Origin: Paragorgia papillata
Lineage: Eukaryota > Cnidaria > Anthozoa > Scleralcyonacea > Coralliidae
Length of the DNA: 64,000 bases
Assembly: GCA_035771165.1 (NCBI GenBank)
Contig: JAWNZC010000103.1
Coordinates: 932,501 to 996,500, forward strand
Reading direction: 5' to 3'
The position numbers and the translations under genes were made by a program. The notes under the pieces are model-generated. The model was not told where the DNA came from. It did not search any database and saw nothing but the letters and a program-made list of their open reading frames with translations. Shown here piece by piece: positions 1 to 60,008 of this stretch (position 1 is the stretch's first letter; the number at the start of each line of letters is the position of its first letter).

Positions 1-677
1 TGACAGCTGTTGTTGCCGCTGCTGTTCTGCTGCTGTTGCTGCTGTTGTTGCTGTTATTGCTGTTGTCATTGCTGTTGCTGCTGCTGTTGTTACTGTTACT
101 GTTGTTGTTGTTGTTGTTGTTGTTGCTGTTGTTGTTGTCGCTGTTGTTGTTGTTGTCGCTGTTGCTGTTGCTGCTGTTGTTGTTGTTTCTGCTGTTATTG
201 CTGTTGCTGCTGTTGTCGCTGCTACTGCTGCTGCTGTTACTGTTGTTGTTGTTTCTGCTGTTGTTGCTGCTGTTACTGTTGTTGTTGTTTCTGCTGTTGT
301 CGCTGCTGTTGCTGTTGTTGTTGTTTCTGCTGTTGTTATTGCTGTTGTTGCTGGTGTTGTTGCTGGTGTTGCCGCTGTTGCTGTTGCTGCTGCTGTTGTT
401 ACTGTTGTTGTTGTTGCTGTTGTTATTGCTGTTGCTGTTGTTACTGTTGTTGTTGTCGCTGTTGCTGTTACTGCTGTTGTCGCTGCTACTGCTGCTGATG
501 TTGCTGTTGTTGTTTCTGCTGTTGTTGTTGCTGTCGCTGTCGCTGTCACTGCTATCGTTGCTGCTGCTGCTGTTGTTGTTGTTGCTGTTGTTATTGCTGT
601 TGTTGTTGTTTTGGTTTGTTGCTGGGGTTGGGTTTTTTTTTTTGGGGGGGGGGGTTGGGGTTTTTTTTTGGGGGGGA
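1..677. repeat. Compound TGT/TGC microsatellite
   Basis: Imperfect triplet array of TGT and TGC units, ending in T and G homopolymer runs at about 633-677. The long Cys-only and Leu-only frames across it are repeat translations, not genes. It lies in a DDX10 intron downstream of the last exon seen. Confidence 0.95.
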
Positions 678-739
678 GACTCCTGAGTATAAATTCAGAT
701 TTTCTCTGGTTATCCCTAGAGATATATCAGTACTCGTAC

Positions 740-48034
<47,295 letters not shown>

Positions 48035-48189
48035 TTTTTGAAGACAAAATAACGACAGAAATGCAAAGAGCAGCAACAGTTCCTCAGTAAAGAATTTAAA
48101 GAGCTCACCAGGTGCCCGCGCTCCAATTTTACTATGTCAGCGGTATTATCCACAGCGAGTAAAACTTCAAGTAAGCCTAAAATTCAACA

Positions 48190-48537
48190 CATTATTGGCT
48201 GAATAGTGAGCATGAGTTGGTCTGAAGTGACTGGAAGTAGAATTAATAAAACCAAAATAACAAAGATGTCGGACGACAAGACTCCAGTGAAGACGTTGCC
48301 GCGATCGATATCTTCGCCGTATGTGTGTAGATGCTGTAATTCGAACTTCGCCAGCAACCCCATTGACTTGTTTGGGGAAAAGTCAAACAAGGAGAACATA
48401 CTATCCAAATTCCGCTCGGATATTTACGCATGCGTACCTCAACCGGAATAACAAGAATCCTGTGATTTGAAACGGATTATCCCAGATCGAGTCTCTCGTT
48501 TCCCGGGTGGGGAACGTGGGCTCTGGGAACGAGATTG
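48190..48537. mobile_element. MULE-like MITE, left end missing
   Basis: Right TIR ends GGGAACGAGATTG at 48537 as in 11873-12281. Interior plus-strand frame from ATG 48266 ([16 protein letters not shown], then [19 protein letters not shown]). It lies just upstream of the DDX10 start. Confidence 0.8.
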
Positions 48538-48834
48538 AAATAAATTTTGAAGTCTAGCTGAGTAATTTCAATTTAGATGTTGATCGATGCACATGCGAGT
48601 GACGACGCATCATCAAAGGACATTGGGGCGAATGTTGCGTAAGAATGCGCAAGAATGCCGATTTGCGAACGCAGAAATTAAATAAGTAAGAAAAAGAGCC
48701 GGATTTAATACTTAGGTAAACTGCCGAGATTTAGCCTGCATCGCAGCCCGAATTTCCACCCGGATAAATAACGACGTTTCAAGCAGAGCCCTTTACTCTG
48801 ACCATAGCTCTGACCAACTATTCCAAGCTATTCC

Positions 48835-49150
48835 AATTATTATCCGCACCCCCCTGTTGAGGAACCTTTGAAATTCCAAAGGGGAGGGGTGTTTTTGAGG
48901 AATCCAGTTGGAATTTCCAGGGGAGGGGGTTGAATCTACATGGAATTTCCAGGGGAGGGGGTTGAATCTACTTGGAATTTCCGGGGAAGGGGGGGTTAGG
49001 TCTACTTGGAATTTCCAAGGGGGGTTGAGTCTATTTGGAATTTCCAGGGGGAGGAGTAAATTTATATCAGAAAATAGCTGAAATTCCGAAGGGGGTGGTA
49101 AAAACAAAAGTTCCTCAACAGGGGGGGTGCGGGTAAAAATTGGAATAGCC
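48835..49150. mobile_element. MITE with internal 40-bp tandem repeats
   Basis: Arms TCCAATTATTATCCGCACCC...TTGAGGAAC and complement at 49108-49147. Between them four to five units of TTGAATCTACTTGGAATTTC + CAGGGGAGGGGG. Confidence 0.78.
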
Positions 49151-49493
49151 CATTTTGCACGAGGACGTTCAATGGCGTTACGTGACTACAACTACCAGAA
49201 TGCTTTGCCAATGATGAATATCCTAGCACTACTGATCTCAAGCACTAATAGAGTGATAGACTGATAGAGAATACTGGAAAAGCTTTCTGGTGGACGCGTA
49301 AAAACGCTCGTTTTGTTGCATACATGCTGGTAAATTGTTACAAGACTGTTCCAACAAGCCGTCATGCATTCGCAATGGTTTGAAGACTCCAACGGACTTG
49401 TGAAAAGTTGTTCCAACAGCTTGTTACCTCTCTGCACTTAAGTTGCTACAAGGTTGACAACAACAAGCTTCCACTGAGGCTTGCTACAAGCTA

Positions 49494-50313
49494 CAGGGTG
49501 TCCCAAAGAAATGCCCCCCATCCATTTATGAGGTGCACCTTCTTTAATTATGGTACAAGAAGTAAATTTTTTTATCACGCCGAAAGCCCATCCCTCCTTC
49601 TTTGTTGTCTGAAATTTTCAGAGCTAAGTAGTTATCTACTCGCTTCCTGTCGTCATTTAGAGAGGCAACATCAAAATTTGAACTTGTCCAAACTATGTAT
49701 GCTACGTCAAGATTTGGAAATCTTCTCCTAAAGGCTTCCCTTGTCCTTGTTGGGCTTCTTGTTTCATGATAGGAAAGTACCATGAATGCTAGCGCTCTTT
49801 CCTCGGGAGTGAATTGTTGTCCAATCATCTTAAGACGGATGAAGTAAAGTGCACTTCTGCCTACACGGCAAACATGTGCATGGAACTCTCATGAGCATTG
49901 CTATCACCCCAAGGAACCCCACATGATTTGATGCCGCATTGCTTCATTTGGAATCAAACTTTATTCCCCTGTGGTCAGTTTTCACATGCATATGTATTCA
50001 AACTTGTATTCCGCACTCAAACAAAGCTGTGGTCAAAAACGGGACGGGCGACATTCGTTTGGGACACCCTGTATTTTTCCAAATCTGTAGGTAGCATAGA
50101 TAATTTGCATAATTTGGACAAGTTCAAATTTTGATGTTGCCTCTTTAAATGACTATAGGAAGCGAGTAGATAACTATTTAGCTCTGAACATTTCAGACAA
50201 CAAAGGAGGAGTGATGGGCTTTCGGCGTGATATAAAAGTTTACTTCTTGTACCCAAACTAAAGAAGATGCAGCACAAAAACGGATGGAGGGCATTTTTTT
50301 TTTGGATACCCTG
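49494..50313. mobile_element. Intact mariner-like MITE, 820 bp
   Basis: CAGGGTGTCC start after TA, TACCCTG end before TA, long inverted arms. Minus-strand HTH-like fragment (MIGQQFTPEERALAFMV) at 49828 downward. Reference copy for 953-1600 and 36945-38585. Confidence 0.85.
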
Positions 50314-50394
50314 TAGTTGTTAACAAGCAGTGAGATTTTTACGTGTCTAGCTGTAGTCGATACGCGTGAAAAAAATCGCCAAGTGTAAAACACG

Positions 50395-50835
50395 GGTCGT
50401 AACCCAGGCGTTGAGAGAAAGCCGCGCAGAGGGCGCAATGGTTCTTGGATTATTATCCCGAAGTACGCGCGGCTTCCTCTTAACGCTTGGGTACGAGGCT
50501 AACAAAAAACGGATCTAGAAAAAAAAACGCAAAGTGAAAAGGTGGGAAACGGCTGACATTAGTTTTGATAACGAAAAACTGACGTTTCGAAAAGGGCCCT
50601 TCAATCGTAGTAAAATGTCGAGGGCTACGCTCGAAACGTCAGTATTTCGTTATCAAAACTAATCTCAGCAGTTTCCCACCTTTTCATTTTGATCTATCCT
50701 AAAACACTGCCCGAACAACTCTACTTTGTTACATTCTAGGAAAACCACTAACCTATATATAACTGGACTGCGGGTGCCTATATCAACTGGCAATGCTGAC
50801 CAATCCAGTAAGTCCAGTAATATATAGGTCAGCGA
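50395..50835. repeat. Three successive hairpins
   Basis: 50395-50500 (ACCCAGGCGTTGAGAG.. with complement), 50535-50690 (GGTGGGAAACGGCTGA...TTTTGATAACGAAA with complement, including GACGTTTCGAAA), and 50745-50830 (ACCTATATATAACTGGACT with complement). Likely MITE remnants. Confidence 0.65.
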
Positions 50836-51656
50836 GGTAAACCGGCTGACCCTTCCAGGAGCATTGTCTAACACCATCCTCGTTCCCAGGGCCTCCTCGT
50901 TACACTGGAAAATCGGAGGCCCTCAGACTAGTTCCTAGTCCTCTTTTCTCTCGAACGTATTTTGGTGACGTCACAGAATAGGCATCGAGCGAGAGGACCA
51001 GCGGAAAATGTTCATCTTTATCTATCATGAATCCTGCTGGAGCTTGGATTATTTAATCTTTATGAACGAGGGCACTTAAACTTCTTCTTGAGAGAAGACA
51101 GCAAACGAGTAGGTTTCTTTATTTTACATTACGTTGCCCTGTTCAGATGAAAACCGGATGTCCTAGATTCTAGGACATTGAGGCATTGAATATATCACAT
51201 CGCCCTGGGTGCGAGCATGGACATAATATAACGAAACAAACGAGATACACTCAGATATTTGAAGAAAAGCTGCTTTATTATGACGTCCGAAAGGTTTGCT
51301 GTTTACTGTTCTTCCCGCTGGACAAAATAGCACAATTTCGCTTACCGAAATGCTATTCAAAGGTAGGTTGTTTACGAACATAATTTGCCGTCGCCGACGA
51401 ATGAGTCACCGAGTCACGCTATGTCTAAAATCGTTCGATCTTGAGAGTTAAATGATGAAACTCATCGCAGTTCCAACTCGCTTTAGGAATCCTACTTTGT
51501 TGGCTTTATTTGTAGACTTTTTCGGTGTTATCTGAGCGATAATCTTCACTCTATTCACAGCGTTGTTTGACAGTTGAAAATATATTTGCCCACTTCCTGT
51601 TTTAGACAATAACCTTCGTCCGGCCATTCACAGACTTCATTCGTTTTCATCTGACC

Positions 51657-53839
51657 ACAATCTCGTTCCCAGAGGCCACGTTCCCCACCCGGGAAACGAG
51701 AGACTCTGGGATAATCCGTTTCACATCGATATTTCATTGGCTGATGAACACAGTGAACTCTATACACTGATCTATATAAGAGACTGGATAGAGCATCTAT
51801 TATCTGAGCGCCTTCAGAAATTGAAGCCGGAAGTTACGCCCTAATTTGTAAGCGACGCCATATTGGATGGTCCCACCATGAGGAGTGAGTTGCTATATTT
51901 TACTGTTGTGAATTCGTTGTTTTCGCATATAATCACGAAATAGACGAACAACACAAATCCATTTTGGTATTTCAAGCAACGGGACACATCATGGAACTAT
52001 GGAGGACCTAAGAACGTGAAGGGAAACTGACTCGTAAGTAAATAACTTGATATTTTGACGAAATTTCGAAGGGGACGGAGAGCTCCCGAAGAGTTATTTA
52101 CCAAGGAAACGGGAAACCCAACATTGTAAACGGCCGGTGGTTAATAAACTGATTTGTAGGATACAAATGTGAGATAATACTGTAGTTGTGGAATGTTCAC
52201 AATCGAGTAGATCATTTTAAAAAAGCCGAAGGACGTGTAAAATTATGGCACAGAAGATAGATTGGCTTGTAGAGTTGTGAGTAGATTTCGACAAGCAGCA
52301 TATTTCTTTGGCAACATAGGAGCATGTTAATATTCTATAAGTTTGTAATACTTGCAATGTTTGGTGCTTCCATAGAAGTAAACTGTAGCATGCATCATAA
52401 CAAGAACGAGCCAGTTTGTTTTATTAAACTCCATGCCCAGTGTCCAAGTCATGTATTTAAGAAATTAAGTTGTCAACATTGTTTCTTATTAACAGCTGAG
52501 CTATTTTACTCCCTGTCATTTTGATGAAAAAATTGTTTTTTGAGTATCTGTAAAATTGAATGTGATATTTGTATGTTATGTTGTAGGTAGTTTAAAATGA
52601 AACAACAATGAATGAAGAACAATAAAGGTGAAGCAACATGACAACTTAATACAGAATATAATTGAACTGTGTCATTTATAATAGTTTTCAAACTTTGTCA
52701 ATGATTTGATTAAAGAAAATGTTTACAATTCATGAGTGTATTTTGTCTTGTGTAGTTTGATTCTGTATAAATGTACTATATAATGATAAATTTTTAATCT
52801 GTTCTCTGACTTCTGTATGTTATGAAAATTGTGGCAGAACTAATACTGTACTATCAGTGTGTACTATACAAGTAGATCAACAAGGCCAGTGTTTGATGTT
52901 TATATAAAGTCAAAACAAATCAAGCTAATACTGATATGTTAAACTTCACAACGATGTGGCGGATAACATTTGTAAACTGGCTAAAAAAAAGCATCTTGGC
53001 AAAGGTATAGTCACAAAACTAATTATATTGTAAAATTAATACAAGATTTTTAGTTGTAGGCAAGTGTAGACCCAATTGCCCAAATTAGATAACCCTATCT
53101 CATAGAAAATAATAAACTCATTCTGATTAATCCTGTGAATGCCAGGATAACTTATTTGAATCATTACCCCGAGTTTTCTGTGAGTGAAAATATATTGTTC
53201 AACTATAGGCACATCCACTGATCTATACAGTTGGGCACATCGCATTCTTAAATTAATTGTTTGATTCCGGTCTTTTGGCTTATGATATAATAATACCACA
53301 GCAGTTGTTCGTAGTGTAGCTTGTTCAGTTGATCAAATTTCCCGAATTCATTCGGTCCTTTAGCAGTATTTCCATATTGTGAGTAAATTCTGAATGAGAA
53401 CGGCCTTCGTCTGTTCAAAGTTGTCATCAATGACACTTGGGAGTTCGCTCCATCGAACTCGCAAATTCCGTTTTCCCCCACATTTTGGGGCTAAATAACT
53501 ACAATTTTTCTCTCTAAATGCTTCACGTGTCCTTTCTTCCTCGTGATAAAAAAGTTTGTCCGAACCCGAAGGAGAAAAATGCTTTAATATGCGAAAACTA
53601 TAATTGTGCAACAGTAAAATATAGCGAAAGTGGGACCATCCAACATGGCGGCTGTTGCCAACTTCCGACTTCAATTTCAGACAACGGATGCTCTATCCAG
53701 TCTCTTATATAGATCAGTGACTCTATATAACTCTTCTTCCGGATAACAAGAATCCTGTGATGGCGTGAACGGATTATCCCAGAGTCTCTCGTTTCCCGCC
53801 CGCTGGGTAAGGGGAACGTGGGCTCTGGGAACAAGATTG
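51657..53839. mobile_element. 2.2-kb MULE-like element with cargo, 9-bp TSD
   Basis: TIRs CAATCTCGTTCCCAGAGG and complement as in the short family members; duplication ATCTGACCA at 51648-51656 and 53840-53848. Subterminal arms continue inward (CACTGATCTATATAAGAGAC, GGATGGTCCCAC) for about 200 bp. Interior about 1.6 kb is unlike the short copies and includes a minus-strand open frame (53674-53360, HEEERTREAFREKNCSYLAP) of no known family. Possibly an autonomous-derived or gene-capturing (Pack-MULE-like) copy. Confidence 0.85.
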
Positions 53840-53840
53840 A

Positions 53841-54262
53841 TCTGACCAGGGCCTCCGAACACCGCTGCCAAACGTTTGCGCATGCGTGAATTCTCTAGAA
53901 TAAATATCAAGAGAAGCCGTGGCGACAACAACCAGACAGCGAAGACTAAGTAAGACTCGACTATTCATTTGTGTTTTAAAAAAAGGGTAAAGAAAATTAC
54001 GAAGGGGTAAATTCAGAATATGCTACAATATTGACAAAGAAGCCATGCAGAAATTATCTACCTTATCTTTTCGGTAGTATGCTTATAATTTTAACTTTTG
54101 TGTCGGACTCTCGGACCAGTCCAAATATTTCAGTGTTTTCCCGCTGTTTTTCTGAGGACGAGCTCGGACGTCGCGCATGCGCAAAACGTTTGGCAGCGGT
54201 GTTGACCTGACCAGGGCCTCCGATTTCCCAGTGTACCGAGGAGGCGCTGGGAACGAGGATAT
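53841..54262. mobile_element. Inverted-repeat element, partially displaced
   Basis: Left CCAGGGCCTCCGAACACC...GCTGCCAAACGTTTGCGCATG; right complement at 54172-54262 ending CTGGGAACGAGGAT. Similar terminal sequence at 50878-50935. The 51657-53839 element inserted at its left end. Confidence 0.6.
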
Positions 54263-54589
54263 GTCTAACACCAGACAATTTTACTCGTTAAGGTCAGTAA
54301 AGCCACCGCCCCCACCGGCACCCACGCACGCCATCAATCCCAAACCCCACGCAACAAGAATTTTTCATTTTCATTTATTGCTTAACAATGTCTCGCAACT
54401 CAAGCAAAAAAATAAACAATTCCACGCACTGTTCTCTTTAGAGAAGACAAACCACAACACATCTGTGGCGACTCTTTTTCCAATATGAACAAAACATGGA
54501 AAGACTAAAAATGTTTTCGAACTGAGCTCATGACATAAATTAGCTCTATCCAGGGCGAGGGGAGAATGGAGAGTTATCTACCTACAGAC

Positions 54590-54741
54590 TCATCTCTTGT
54601 GGAATTTCTTTGAAGGATCTTTGGCGTGGTCGAGCAATAGTTGACATGGTGTGAATTGAGCTTCGCCCACTTCTTGCTGGAACTGACGCATCTTAGTCAC
54701 CAGGTTCTCCGCGCCGTAGCTATCGACAAACCGGAACGGAC
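54590..54741 (-). CDS. HADHA: HADHA terminal coding exon
   Basis: 152-nt exon: [40 protein letters not shown], ending KR-stop. Acceptor ATATAG. Confidence 0.95.
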
Positions 54742-57700
54742 CTATATGAAGTGCGCAAACGAATAAGTGTAATGCTCAAACTCATTAATAATTCACGACT
54801 TGATTTAATGACTTTATTGCCTATAGAGCGTTTTCACTCACGTGATCGGTGGCCCCATTGGGGTGGTGAAACAATACGAAATATTTGAATAAGAAAGAGC
54901 TAATTCCCATACCGTACACCAATATGGCCGCCATTTCATTGTTTTGGTACACCAATATGGCCGCCGTGACGTCAGATGAAAACGCTCTATAGCAACTGGT
55001 GGTCAAACAGGGCGAAATGCCCCAATAGACCTTTTCGATAATTACGTCACGCTTCATGAAAACGAGGCTCCCAGGCCAAGCTTCACAATTTTGATTATCA
55101 TAGTAATCCCGCCATATTTGTTTATGGAAGAAGATGGCTAATAACGTCCAAACTATATATGGTAGAAATACATCGTGTACGTATGTTGTTAGGCATTTCA
55201 TAAGCTTTCATTTAGTGTATAGTTTAAGTTTCTATGTTGTGTGTAACTTTTTAAAATGTCCAAAATGTTCGCACCATATATTGCTCGTCAAGTAATAATA
55301 ATGGACTTCTCACAACTGTTGTAGAATTTCGGATATTGTTTTTAAAATACATAACGCACAAATTTGAAACACATATCAAACAGAAGAGATACTGTAAAAT
55401 GCTATTTGCGGTAGAACTTTCAAGTTTCTAGCTGATGGATATTTGTTAAGTTTGTTTTGTTCACAACTCAGACCAAGATAATAGTACGTTTTCCCATTTT
55501 TAAAATACTTTCTCTTAAGCTAGAAACTTGAAAGTTCTGCCGCAAATAGCATTTTACAGTATCTCTTCTGTTTGATATGTGTTTCAAATTTGTGCGTTAT
55601 GTATTTTAAAAACAATATCCGAAATTCTACAACAGTTGTGAGAAGTCCATTATTATTACTTGACGAGCAATATATGGTGCGAACATTTTGGACATTTTAA
55701 AAAGTTACACACAACACAGAAACTTAAACTATACATCAAATGAAAGCTTATGAAATGCCTAACAACACGATGTATTTCTACCGTAAATATATAGTTTGGA
55801 CGTTATTAGCCATCTTCTTCCATAAACAAATATGGCGGGATTACTATGAGAATCAAAATTGTGAAGCTTGACCTGGGAGCCTCGATTTCATGAAGCGTGA
55901 CGTAATTATCGAAAAGGTGTATTGAACATGACTACCATGACTGATGTAAGTGTTGGTTTTGCGCATATGAGATAATCAACCAATCACAAGCGCTGAATTC
56001 TACCACGTGAAAGGACTTGAAATACCAGGAAGTACTGGGAAGAGGACTGGAAATAACATTTCTAGTCCAAGGACTAGAAAATAATATTTCTAGTCCTAGG
56101 ACTTGAAAAATATGACGCCAACAGCCATGGGAATAAACGGCTTTTTCATCCATCCACTAATTACTAATACACTAATTGATTTGGCAATACACTAAGTGAT
56201 TTTGAGAAGTCATTCAAAGGCCTCCAATTCGGACTTAGACTGGGTTTCAAGTCCGAGGATTTCGTTCCAGCAGGAGGCTTCGCGGACGAGGACATACTTC
56301 CCCATTGTCGGCCTTTAAATATTACTTGAAAAACACATGTACGTGTCTTGAGAGAGAAAACACAGCCTAATGCTCTGGAACAAGCTATAAAATAGCCATT
56401 AATTATTTGCCGCTATTGCGGCAAAAATAAAGCGGAAAAGGAACGCACAAATCCAACACCGCTGTGAAATGCTTCCTCGTGCGTAGATTTGAACCGAAAC
56501 GATGTTTGCACAACTTGCTATGGTAATTATACACTTATAAGCACGGGTTAGCCTGCGAGCAGGCTCTCTGGGAGGCGCGGGATCCCATCGAAGTTTGAAT
56601 GCATGATGCGTCCAAATTTTGGACGCAATGTTCTGATTGGTGGATATTTTAATCGACTGACGAAGTTAATTATAAAAGCAGATCAATTCAGCGTGAGAAC
56701 TACGAACATCTTTAATTTACTGACTACGTTTCTTTTGCAAAACATGCAAATTCGAGTGTTCAACCCTGAAACGTGTTCGCCGCGAAAATCACATAGGTAA
56801 CAGTCGTGAAATGAATATCTAATCTTAACGATATAACGCATTGATTCTTGCAGGCCCGGCAGATGTTTTGCTGTTAAGCTCACGGGATATACGACAGAAT
56901 GTTTTATATTCCAACGTTATTACTAGTATTTATTATATGGCACAAGTTACTTCCGTTGAAATCGTGTGTTCTCATTGGCTGAGACGCGTCACGTGCCGGT
57001 CGATAATTTTCCGTAATCGACCGGTCGATTACGGATTTTGGCAGACATGTTGTTTGCAACTAAACAATGAAAGAAAACCGCAAAAAATTTGTGAATTCAA
57101 ATTACCTGAGGACTAAATTATGTATGAGTGGGACGATGAGCAATCTGGCAGTGAGTGTTAGGATTCCGAAAGCGATGACAACAAGAGCAACAACATTGAA
57201 AACGATGAGTCTATGTCAATGACAATAGTGTGACCTCGAGCGTGCATGTGACAAGGTATTAAATGTAAGACTAAGATGTGTTGTTTCAAAATGCCATATA
57301 ATAAACCTCTTATTAACCTCGTCCGCTTGGTCATTACGGAAAAATATCAGACCTCGGTCTTTATGTACAGACCTCGCCCTATGGGCTCGGTCTGTACTGT
57401 CAAGACCTCGGTCTGATATTTTTCCGTAATGACCGCGCTCTCGGTTAATAAGAAGTTATTATATGACTGAATCACTGAATTTGCATTATAGTTTACACAG
57501 GCATCTCGGTTATGTGCTGTGGCAGCACTAAATAATATTTAAACAGGATTAATTAACAAGCCGTTGTTTTAATGTCAACACAAGCATCTTTAAATACGGA
57601 TAAAACAGCTATACGGATACACAGCATCGGATACACAGCATCTTTAAATACGGATAAAACATTGATTAATAAACATCAATGTTTTATCAAAGTTAATAGG

Positions 57701-59970
57701 CACAAGTGGCTCAAATTCAGCTTTTTCTGATTTAAAATGATCTTATTTAACCTTTTCTACGACTCTTAAACAAAGTGTTCATCATTTACACTTACAATTT
57801 GATAAGTAAGTTAAAATATTCGCGTCCGATCTTTATGGGCATCTACAATGGCTCGCCATTGTAAATGCCCATAAAGATCGGCCGCTCATATTTTAACTAT
57901 TACTTAAAACACGAGCAGGAGTGTTTTATCTGATTTAAACCACGAGGGCGCAGCCCGAGTGTTTTAGATCGGATAAAACACGTGATGCGAGTGTTTTGAA
58001 TGGCTTCAAAAACGATTCGTTATTGGATGTTATGTTCATTAGTATTCTTTATATAAAATTGTATGTTCATTAGTATTCTTTATATAAAATTGTATGTTCA
58101 TTAGTATTCTTTCTGACGTCAAGAAGTTTCATCAGGTATAAAACCACGGACATGGTACTGATTTCCTTTGTGTTTTCCTCATGAATTATTAATGTTTTTT
58201 GAATCAAGTCTAAATATTTAACATGCAGTGCTGCCACACATGACCAGGATGCCGGTGATAGTTTCTACTTTCTACAGTATTTGGCCAGTAAACATGACTG
58301 GCAAAATAAAGACAGGGAAAAGGCAGACAGGAAGTAGCGTTTCGTTTGGCCACTCTGGCGGATTGGCGGGGTAGTCAATCTCGTTCCCAGAGCCCACGTT
58401 CCCCACCCGAGAAACGAGAGACTCTGGGATAATCCGTCTCAAATCGTTATACGTTATTGGCTGAATAGTGAGCATGAGTTGGTCTGAAGTGACCGGAAGT
58501 AGAATTAATAAACCAAAATAACAAAGATGTCGGACGACAAGACTCCAGTGAAGACGTTGCCGCGATGGATATGTTCGCCATATGTGTGTAGATGCTGTAA
58601 TTCGAGCTTCGCCAGCAACCCCATTGACTTGTTTGGGGAAAAGTCAAACAAGGAGAACATACTATCCAGACTCCGCTCGGATATTTACGCATGCGTACCC
58701 CTCAACCGGAATAACAAGAATCCTGTGATTTGAAACGGATTACCCCAGAGTCTCTCGTTTCCCGGGTGGGGAACGTGGGCTCTGGGAACGAGATTGCGGG
58801 GTAGTAAAAACGGTTTCTTTGTTTACTCTGCGAGTCTGGTTTGTGATTGGTCACTTTTGACAAATCGTTAAGAAGGGCATTCATCCGTACAGGCTCTAGC
58901 TCTTTCACCTCCCGCGCCTCCCAGAGAGCCTGCGCGCAGGCCACTAACGGGTGGTCCCACATGGCCAGAATCAGCTATTGCTGAAATTAAACAATAGTGT
59001 AATATCACTTAAGTTCAGCAGTGTCTGATTTCAGGTGAGACCACCATTTAGGTATACTAGCTGCTTGTAAGTGTACAATTACCATAGCAAGTTGTGCAAA
59101 CATCGTTTCCGGTTTCGTAAGTTTCCTATCCAGTTCCCCTGCCATTATCTATGACTGCCTCCTCCGCAGGCCCTCGTTGCATCATGGACAGGTCACACTT
59201 TTGAGAGGGCCTGCCAGATCCTGTAAACAAAACGGTGACCGATCCCATTATGCACAGCGAGACTAGGCCCTAAAGGCGATAGTTTTGAGAGGGCCTGCAA
59301 ATTTTTTTCCGGCCGCTGTTCGACAAACGTACGTCCAAGTTCTTTAAACACTGTGACCCACCAGGAAATTCGGTCTAAACTTTCTTACAGATCATGACAA
59401 TGAAGAAACCAATATGTTTTAGAATTACCGACCTTCTGCCAATAATATTTTTAGCGACAAAAAGGAATTGAAGGAAAAAATATCTGCCGAACAAAAGCAA
59501 ATTCGACGGTCAGGAAAGTACAGGTTTTTCTTATTGTTTTTTGGTTTATTTAGCTATCGAAGACTGTCAACTGACCAAGAGTTAATGAGATTTAATTTTG
59601 TTAAATTGTAGGCTATAGTGTAGCGTAATTCAAGTTTCAGTTGTTGTGGAAACAGAAAAAGTATAAACCCAAGAGTCTCTGGGGTAGACTAAAGTGCATT
59701 TTCGTTGATTATTCCGGCCGAAAGTTGACAAAGTTCAACCGTAATTGCTTTTTTCAACAATTCCTTTCGTATGTCATAAGTCTTCAATGTCCTTCAAAAT
59801 CTTCGGAAATAGCCATGGCTATTAACAATGGTAGTTAATTATGCAAATTTATTCCGTGCCAAGTTTTGCCAAATTTTTTACAGGATCTTGCAGGCCCTAA
59901 ATTCGGCGTGTGTCACCTGTCCATGATGCAACGAGGGCCTGCGGAGGAGGCAGTATCTGTGATTTGATCT

Positions 59971-60008
<38 letters not shown>

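Larger units (their letters stand above)
56505..59115. mobile_element. Large inverted-repeat element with nested MITEs
   Basis: Outer arms AACGATGTTTGCACAACTTG...CTATGGTAATT (56505) and complement (to about 59115); inner arms GCCTGCGAGCAGGCTCTCTG and complement near 58920-58945. Between are the palindromic MITE 57301-57463, ATAAAACAC palindromes and the MULE-like MITE 58376-58796. No transposase frame recognised. Confidence 0.65.

Noticed and set aside
10..686. Long Cys-rich and Leu-rich open frames
   Set aside because: Translations of the TGT/TGC microsatellite in two frames; no start context, splice sites or non-repeat sequence.
52324..52524. 66-aa frame with a signal-peptide-like start
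   Set aside because: No family match and no splice context; lies in the cargo of a transposon, kept only as part of that element.
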